From contig QEOQ01000508.1 of assembly GCA_010279815.1 (NCBI GenBank), positions 68,936-132,935 on the forward strand: a stretch of 64,000 bases of DNA, read 5' to 3'. The notes below the pieces were generated by a model. That model searched no databases. It was given only the letters and a program-made list of their open reading frames with translations, and was not told the origin of the DNA. Position numbers and translations under genes: made by a program. Each line of letters begins with the position of its first letter. Position 1 is the stretch's first letter. This stretch comes from Brachionus plicatilis. Taxonomy: Eukaryota > Rotifera > Eurotatoria > Ploima > Brachionidae. Of the stretch, positions 57,384-64,000 are shown in pieces.

Positions 57384-58138
57384 TTTAAGATATGATATGA
57401 GATCAGATAAGAACCTAATTTTAAAGAGATTTCAAATAAAATCATGAATTTAAAATAATCATAAGTTGAAAACTAAGATCCTTGATATTTCTAAAGAAAT
57501 CAGAATAATAAATTTGTTTTAAAAATCTAAAGATCTTAAATTGTGATAAGGTTTTTATCGAATTCTTGTAAGATCTTAATTGAATAAAATAAGCTAAGAA
57601 ATTCAGCAATTTGAGTTAAGAAATGTTCAAGATCGATTTTTAAGTGCTTAAATTTACTTAATTTAAGTTGAATTAGAAAGATTGTTATTTTTTTTTCTTG
57701 GATCTTGGACGGTCCAAGTATTATACTAGTCACAATAGACCCATACATGTTTTTGTGATTTTGCTAGAATATTCTAAACATAGGTTTAGCAATTTTAGCT
57801 CGAAGATGATCAACGAGCTTTTTTTACACTAAAAATGTTTGACTCTTTTTTAAATTTTTTGCCCATGTTGTTTATAACTGGGCTCATTGACAATAGGTCA
57901 AAATGACTGAGTTAAAAATCATAAAGACGCTATCTGAAGCGTTAATTTTTTATTAAAATTAAACTAAATGGAATATAGATATTTCATTTCAATATAAATA
58001 CATCATATTTAAAAAAAGTTAGTTAGTAAATAAATTTTATTAATTTGATTGTTTAGTTTCAAATTGTAATTTTTTTTTCATTTAGTTTTTTATAGAATTT
58101 AATTGTATCTGGGTTTACCTCCCCAAACTTTCGAATAT

Positions 58139-59302
58139 TCATAGTCCCAATAAGCTGGTCGTTTTTCTCGAACTTTTTGAATTTGTTGTGGTGTTTATAT
58201 CAGTAAAATTGATTGGCTTTGTAAGCTTAGTGGAATAGGTCAAATTATAGGTTGTAAAATTAAACGAGTTTGATTCACTCAGTTTTTTTTCGATTTCTTC
58301 TTGAAAATATTTGAAACTTAAAAAGCTTATTCTGATTCTTAAAATGAATCGAAGTAATATGAAAAATATTGATGATGAATGTTTGCTCAAATCGATTTTA
58401 TTGATAAGGTATTTTTTGGCAGGTGTCAAAATATTTTGGTGCACAAAATGGTCATGTCTTTTTAATATGGGAAACAAGTCAAGAAAAAGAGTTTCATTCA
58501 TTTGAACAAAAACAAATCTTGAGTAGTCATTCATGTCCAAGTAGAAATTTTCTATATTAAAAATACTAAAATCCCACAGTTCTACAGTGCTCGATTCAAA
58601 AGATATTTTTGAAATTTTTTTACTATATGATGAAGTTTCAAAAATATCGGTTGAATCTCCAAGAAAACACACATGTTCCTCTTGTTCAATAAAATCCTCG
58701 ATTTTAATCAGACATATTCTATTTCGGATTGATTCCAATTGTTTTATGTCAAAGTTTTTTCTGTCTTTTAGTCTTTCAACATAGAAAATATGTGAATTAT
58801 TTGAACTTTGATTTATGTTGTGTCCAAAAGTCTCTGAAAAACATAAACTGTTTGTTATCAAAGAATTCCTGGCAATGAATACAGCCTGGCATAAATTGCT
58901 CGAGTTGACTTTTTTAATCAATGCAAAAACATTTTTATTAGATTGCGAACAGCTTTCCATTAAATTATTCATTTTCGATTCTTCAAGTGTTTTTTGAGCG
59001 ATTTTTTCCTTTATTTCATTTAAGTCACTGTTTTCCATGTTATCGATCTTTAATAAAATAAAGAAACATAGAATTACAATTATGACAAAATTTGATTTAT
59101 ACACTTTACATATCTTGAAGCAGCTTATTTTTTTTTTTACTTCGGTTTCAATTTCGCATTCATTTATTGTTACTGATGAGCTTGTTGATATGCTTAAGGA
59201 TAAAGAAAATGTCGTGCTTTTTGAATACAAAGAACTAGTTGATTTGGAATTATCCATTCTCCAGTCATTCGGTTGTTTATTATTTTTAATTTTTGACGAC
59301 AT
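58139..59302 (-). CDS. Type II membrane protein with degenerate trypsin-like ectodomain, copy 2
   Basis: Intronless, 387 residues. The N-terminus (MSSKIKNNKQPNDWRMDNSK, Ser-rich) and membrane helix (~71-85, NFVIIVILCFFILL) are unrelated in sequence to copy 1 but identical in plan. From ..KEKIAQKTLEESKMNNLME onward the ectodomain differs from copy 1 at only a few residues over ~260. It then diverges again in a Thr/Asn-rich tail (TKPINFTDINTTTNSKSSRK). Silent sites are as similar as coding ones, so the shared block was copied recently or is homogenised by gene conversion. The same missing catalytic residues as copy 1. It lies inside the 55.1-60.7 kb inverted repeat. Confidence 0.6.
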   Translation of the reverse strand: MSSKIKNNKQPNDWRMDNSKSTSSLYSKSTTFSLSLSISTSSSVTINECEIETEVKKKISCFKICKVYKSNFVIIVILCFFILLKIDNMENSDLNEIKEKIAQKTLEESKMNNLMESCSQSNKNVFALIKKVNSSNLCQAVFIARNSLITNSLCFSETFGHNINQSSNNSHIFYVERLKDRKNFDIKQLESIRNRICLIKIEDFIEQEEHVCFLGDSTDIFETSSYSKKISKISFESSTVELWDFSIFNIENFYLDMNDYSRFVFVQMNETLFLDLFPILKRHDHFVHQNILTPAKKYLINKIDLSKHSSSIFFILLRFILRIRISFLSFKYFQEEIEKKLSESNSFNFTTYNLTYSTKLTKPINFTDINTTTNSKSSRKTTSLLGL

Positions 59303-59322
59303 TTGATATTCAAGTGAAGACC

Positions 59323-59340
59323 TTATTTGGCGCCTTTTTT
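59323..59340. promoter_or_regulatory. Conserved upstream element of copy 2
   Basis: TTATTTGGCGCCTTTTTT, 21 bp upstream of the copy 2 start, differing at one base from 52215-52232. TTTGGCGC resembles an E2F site; that is only a resemblance. Confidence 0.5.
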
Positions 59341-60124
59341 CTAAAATTTCATATTCACTTGGAGATTATTTTTTTAAAAGTCAATTTCTCAATTTTAGCT
59401 GCAAATGATAAAAAAACTTATGAGTTTCGGCTTTAATTGTGAGGTTGAATTAAAATTTTAAAAAGAATACATCACTTTTACAAAACAAAAATTTCTGAAC
59501 GCATTTATACTATTTATAGTAGAATCTAAGAAATATTAAAATTTTTTATTTTTATGATATTTTTGTTGATCATATTATTAAATTAAATAATAAAATTATA
59601 TATATAATAAATTATATAATAAAATTAAAAGGATTTTTTTTTATTTTCTTTAGTTTCTAGAATATCAATTCAAAAAATTAAAAGAATTAATTTTTTAACG
59701 ATTTTTACAATGTGAGAATTTATTAATTTATCTATTATTTTAAATATTTAAAACTAAAAAAAAACAAATTTTTGAGTGATGATATGTCGATTTGGAGAGA
59801 TAGTTTCAGTTTACAAAAATCGTTTAAAAATTTTGAAACAAAATTTTAATCTTAAAAATTTCTCAGAGACATGAAATTCATTCATTAAAAAAAGACTAGC
59901 TAATAATTGCCTGATAAGCTTACTTTTAATTAAGTTATCATTTAGATCCTAAAATCTTATTTTTTTAAATGCTATAGTTTTAAAAAGATTTATTTAATGA
60001 TAGATTTGAGACTAAAAATCATTTTAAATATTTTGTAATAAAATGATTTTTTTTATTATTGAATATTAAAAATTATTTTCTAGTATCTTTTTTAATTCTA
60101 AATATTCAAAATTTTCGACAATGA

Positions 60125-60702
60125 TTATTTATGGCCCTCATTAAACTTATTCACAAATTTAATAAAAATAAGAACAAAATCATTCTAAACATACTATTAT
60201 GATAAAAACAAAAATATTTCGATTTTTTGTAGCAAATCTTTTGTGAATATAACAAGTTTGATGTTAATTGAACTTTTAAATCTTTCTTGGAGTAAATTTA
60301 TTAGGAATGAAATTGATTTAATGCTTAATAGTTTATTTTAGACATATACTTTTCTTATTAATGATTTAACTTCACTTGTATTTACTTAAATAAAAAATAT
60401 TACACCCAAAAAAAATTGAATTTTTATTTTATATTTTATTTCGAAATAGCTTTAGCTCAGTACAGATAAACAAATAAAAACATTTATTTTTATTTAGTAT
60501 ATTTTTTTGTTGATTTTTTATTTTATCTTATTTTAGTTTATTTTATTTTAATATTTATTATTCTGAAGGAGCATGAGCTCGGTTCAATTATTTAATACAA
60601 AAATCTAAATATCTCAAAATGACTAAAAACACAAAAATTAAAAAAAATTAAATTTATTGATAAAAAATGGAATCTCAAGCTAAAACCATAATATGCTTTC
60701 TT
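60125..60702. repeat. Right arm of a ~5.6-kb inverted repeat
   Basis: Gapped reverse complement of 55140-55625. The two arms enclose the inner inverted repeat and membrane-protein copy 2. Confidence 0.7.
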
Positions 60703-61547
60703 GAGAATAAAGAGTTTTAAAAACTACATGGCCCTTATGGTCGCGACCTAAAACCGAACCAACAGCGGCGCATACCGTACCGTACCAACCGAACCGTACC
60801 AAAAATAGGTAGAAAAAATGAATATAAATTATTTTTATTTAAAAAATTCATTTCCTAATTTTAAGTGCGACGCTAAAAATAAGTTTAAAAAAAAACAACA
60901 ACAATTGAACAATAAAACATCTTTCGATTTTTCAAATTTCAAAAATATTTCTTGAATCTATTTAGTTATTTTATTTAGTTGTATTTTTTTTAACAAATGA
61001 AATTTTTTAATAAAAAAGATAATTTTTATTCTTTTTTTCTACCTTTTTTTTAACGCCGCATCTAAACTTAAAGCTTCATTTTGAGCTTTTATTAAAATTC
61101 AACTTTTTCTGCGGCACTTAATTTTGAAATTTAAGTTTTTTTGATTATTGAGTTTTAAAAATGCTCTTAAACCCAAATTTCAAGTTTTGATGCATGCATT
61201 ACTGTGAATGGGTATACGGTATTTTTTTAAAACTTCGGCTTTTAGAAAGTTTAGATATTTAAATCGGAATTTTTTTGATGGAAAAAAGCTAGCAATTTAA
61301 AAAAAAACAAGTTTAAAATTCAAAAAAAAATAAAAGTAAAATAAAATAAAATTAATTATAATTTATTAAAGAAATTTTTAAAAAGGAATCTGCTATTTTT
61401 TATTTTATAAGATATTTATAAAAGTAATGAACTAATTTATAGAATAATTTCGAAATAAAAATTTGATTAAAAAAATTTTTCATTTGATCAAAAGGTACAA
61501 ATTGATGAGCAATTATTAAAATAAATAAACGTAGAAAAAGGACTATT
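60703..61547. other. AT-rich intergenic stretch with GTACC-rich patch
   Basis: 60735-60805 has GGTCGCGACC and repeated CCGTACC/CCGAACC words of unknown origin. The rest is AT-rich 3' flank of the coiled-coil gene. Confidence 0.45.
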
Positions 61548-62923
61548 CTAGTGAGTTTTAATAATGTTAAGTTTACGCAATTCTAATTTAACTGAAGCGA
61601 TTTTTTTTTCGACTACATTAAGCTCTTCCTCTACATTTTCCCTAATGGCATGCATACTTGGATTGGTGGCCTTGTATGGTAAGCGGGTTAGCTTGGCATC
61701 TAATTGTTGCCTTTGTTTCATCAAAAAATCAAATTCCTTTTCTAATTTGTCTATATATTTTATTTGTTTTTCCGGAGATAGCTCCGAAATTTTAAAATTG
61801 TGTCCATTTAACCCTTGTGACTGTGCTTGCTGCTGTAATGGTGAAATGTTTGGGTTAAACTTGTTGTTTAGTCGATTAAACGTGGGACAAGATGAATGAG
61901 CTGCGGCTAGATCTTCGCTCTCTGTCTTTTGATGTTGATTTAAATGATCTTTTTATTGCAGAATTTATTAAAGTAGAAGTATTTATTGAAGAATAATATT
62001 TATTTATTTTACTGAATGACTCACTTTGGAATCGAATTAAGCCCTCATGTGTCACCTGATTTGCCTTGCTTGCCTCATTTGATAATTTTTTTGCTTGGTG
62101 ATAATCATATTTGTTCACAGATGGAGAACGCGATCTTGCAGGACCGGGAGATTTGGACGATGAAGATGAAGAAGAATATTGATTATTATTTGGAGGGTTT
62201 ACATTACATAAAATAGTCAGCTGCTGATTGTTTGAGTTCCTCGCAGGCGATTGCTTTCGAGGAGAAAGCAGCGCCTGACTTATTTGGTTCAGACTTTCTC
62301 CAGCGCTTGGAACCGAAAATCTGTTTTGATTTTTTATAGGTAGCTGTAAAGGAACATTTGCTTCTTTGGAAGTGTTGGATGCTATATAAGGCTGCTGATT
62401 TGACACACTTAAATTACTTCGAAAAATAATTAGCAGAGTCCTATTATCCTCGATCAAAATTACCTTGATTTTGTTGAATTTTTAAGTTTCTGGTACTCAT
62501 ATTCCAGTCTGTTGAAATCAGTCTCTGTTTGGGCCAATTTAGCCTTTAGGCGAGTTATGATCGTGTCTCTTTCGTCCAGTTTTAACTCGTAGCTTTCACA
62601 TTTTTGCTCGTAATATTTTATATTCATTTGAAAATCTTCATTTTCTTGGACTTTTTTCATCATGTTTCGTTTTTCGGTTTGTAATTCACGAACATATTTG
62701 TCCTGTAGCTAGTTTAGAAATTTTTGATTTATTGATTGTTATTTTCAATATCATGATACTTTAATTGATTCTGACAATTGAGATTCCAGACCAGCATAGC
62801 CGTCTTGTAAAGCTTGTATTCTTTCTTCAGCATACTTTAATTTGGAATTCATTTGGCCCAAATTGCTGGTTAATTCATAGTTTTCTTGTTTTAGGTAGTT
62901 TATATGCTCATTACATTCTTCCT
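61548..62923 (-). CDS. Centrosome/cilium-type coiled-coil protein, C-terminal part
   Basis: At least four minus-strand exons join in phase. The first begins EECNEHINYLKQENYELTSN at 62923. The second is KLQDKYVRELQTEKRNMMKK.. to about 62462. The third is Ser/Pro/Asn-rich (SLNQISQALLSPRKQSPARN, SSSSSSSKSPGPARSRSPS) and ends at a gtgagt donor near 62028. The last starts near 61949 (HLNQHQKTESEDLAAAHSSC) and ends KISELSPEKQIKYIDKLEKE...LRKLNIIKTH at TAG 61548-61550. The layout, coiled coil then disordered basic Ser/Pro linker then a terminal coiled coil with LMKQRQQLDAKLTRLPYK, is typical of centrosomal or ciliary proteins. I cannot name it. The 5' end lies upstream. Confidence 0.7.
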
Positions 62924-64000
62924 ATTAAAATTAGAGGAACATTGAGCATTTATTCATTAGTTTTAGCAATTCAATATTCAGGTAAATAATTCTGAACATA
63001 TTTTTAAGATTACATTTATTTCTGAATATTTTTTTTCATTAAATATTAGATATTGGCACCCAAAAATTGATTCAAGAATTAACATTAAATTTTTGAAAAT
63101 TAATTGAGAGAAAATTGTTCAAATAAATCTTTTATTATTTTTATTTTTATTTTGTTTTCTTTTATTTTCTAATTTTGTGATTTATTTATTTAAAAAATAT
63201 CGAAGAAACACTACAAGCTGCTCGGAAAAAACTAGGGCTTCTCTATTAGCCAAATGAAAATATAATTTTTTTTATTTTTAAATGGATGCTATAAAGTTTT
63301 AAACTTATTTTTAGTTTTTTTCCTAGGTCATAATTTTTACTTATTTTCAAATAAAATTTGCTAATGATCTTTTATCTTGATATTAAAAAATTAATTTTTC
63401 GTCTCTGTTATTCCTTGATTGGCAAAAATTTAAGGTTTTTGGGTCCTACTCTATATCAGAATCAGTATCAATAATAAACTACCGTTTTCCCTTGTTTGAT
63501 ATTGCAGCCTCAAAACTCGAAACACGACTTTGGAGCAGGCAATAAATACTATCTCGCTCATGTTAAAACAATGTTAATTAATATACACCTCATGCTCAAA
63601 AAACATGTTATAAGATTGATTTCGCATTAAAATCAAGATTATTAAATATAATGCGGCATCAAAGCTTGAGATTTTTGTTAAAAATAAAAATTAATTTTTT
63701 TTAATTTAGTACTTGATCAAGCGCTACAAATTGGATAAAAAAATTAGAAAAACGATTATTTTATTTTAAAATTTTTAATTAAATATCAATTGCCGCATTA
63801 AATTTAAAAATCTTGATTTTGATGGGGTTTAATAAAAATAAATATAAAAGTATTCCAATAGTGTTTTTTTCTCTTTCTGTGCCATTCATATTTAATCGAC
63901 AATTATCATAAAGTAAATAACTATATTTCAAGGAATTAAAACAAAAAATTTACATGATCTAACTCTAAAATATTCCTAAGAACTTTTCAGAAAAAATTTT
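62924..64000. other. Intron or 5' region of the coiled-coil gene
   Basis: Mostly AT-rich. 63478-63560 on the minus strand has a coding-like stretch (RDSIYCLLQSRVSSFEAAIS) before a gtag donor, but its phase does not join directly to the exon at 62923. Confidence 0.35.

Noticed and set aside
61564..61899. 111-codon plus-strand frame rich in Cys and Ser
   Set aside because: Antisense of the last exon of the minus-strand coiled-coil gene.

Overview
This is animal nuclear DNA, very AT-rich, with small genes split by short introns (mostly about 35-60 nt, GT...AG). Recognisable genes are metazoan: FAM161, V-ATPase G, galectin, HACD, UCHL5, PLC-delta, COMMD10, ZNRD2, GH35 beta-galactosidase, dynactin p62, epsin, C18orf32/UPF0729, TMEM170, ADPRM, ROGDI. 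The composition, compact introns and CR1/jockey-like LINE relics suggest a rotifer of the Brachionus kind. That placement is an inference. Gene models were joined by eye from splice signals, reading phase and family similarity.

Layout. 1-15.3 kb is gene-rich: FAM161 C-terminus (+), V-ATPase G (-), two-domain galectin (+), a Cys-rich/PGY-rich small protein (-), a probable neuropeptide precursor (-), two tandem HACD dehydratases (-) and UCHL5 (-). 15.3-20.4 kb is a repeat zone with a 1.1-kb hAT-like foldback element built from 30-bp units and a 240-bp MITE, each flanked by a perfect 8-bp target duplication. 20.4-36.5 kb holds PLC-delta (+), an SH3 protein (+), the divergent ZNRD2/COMMD10 pair, beta-galactosidase (+), a small coiled-coil gene (-) and DCTN4 (-). 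36.5-45.4 kb is mostly empty apart from the intronless, strikingly GC-rich epsin gene. 45.4-47.5 kb is a tight same-strand cluster of three intronless genes. 48.8-50.4 kb is ROGDI (-). 51-60.7 kb holds two copies of a type II membrane protein, separated by a dead LINE and nested inverted repeats. 61.5-63 kb is the 3' part of a coiled-coil gene (-).

The most notable points are a pair of mutually exclusive 131-bp exons in the beta-galactosidase gene, placed just before the catalytic nucleophile; a precursor carrying a CLWKIC-ringed peptide resembling urotensin II/CNMamide; the paralogous membrane proteins, which share a ~99% identical block but have unrelated N-termini and look like degenerate trypsin-fold ectodomains; and the foldback elements. 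Apart from possible co-expression of the 45-47 kb cluster and of the divergent pair, the genes do not form one pathway.
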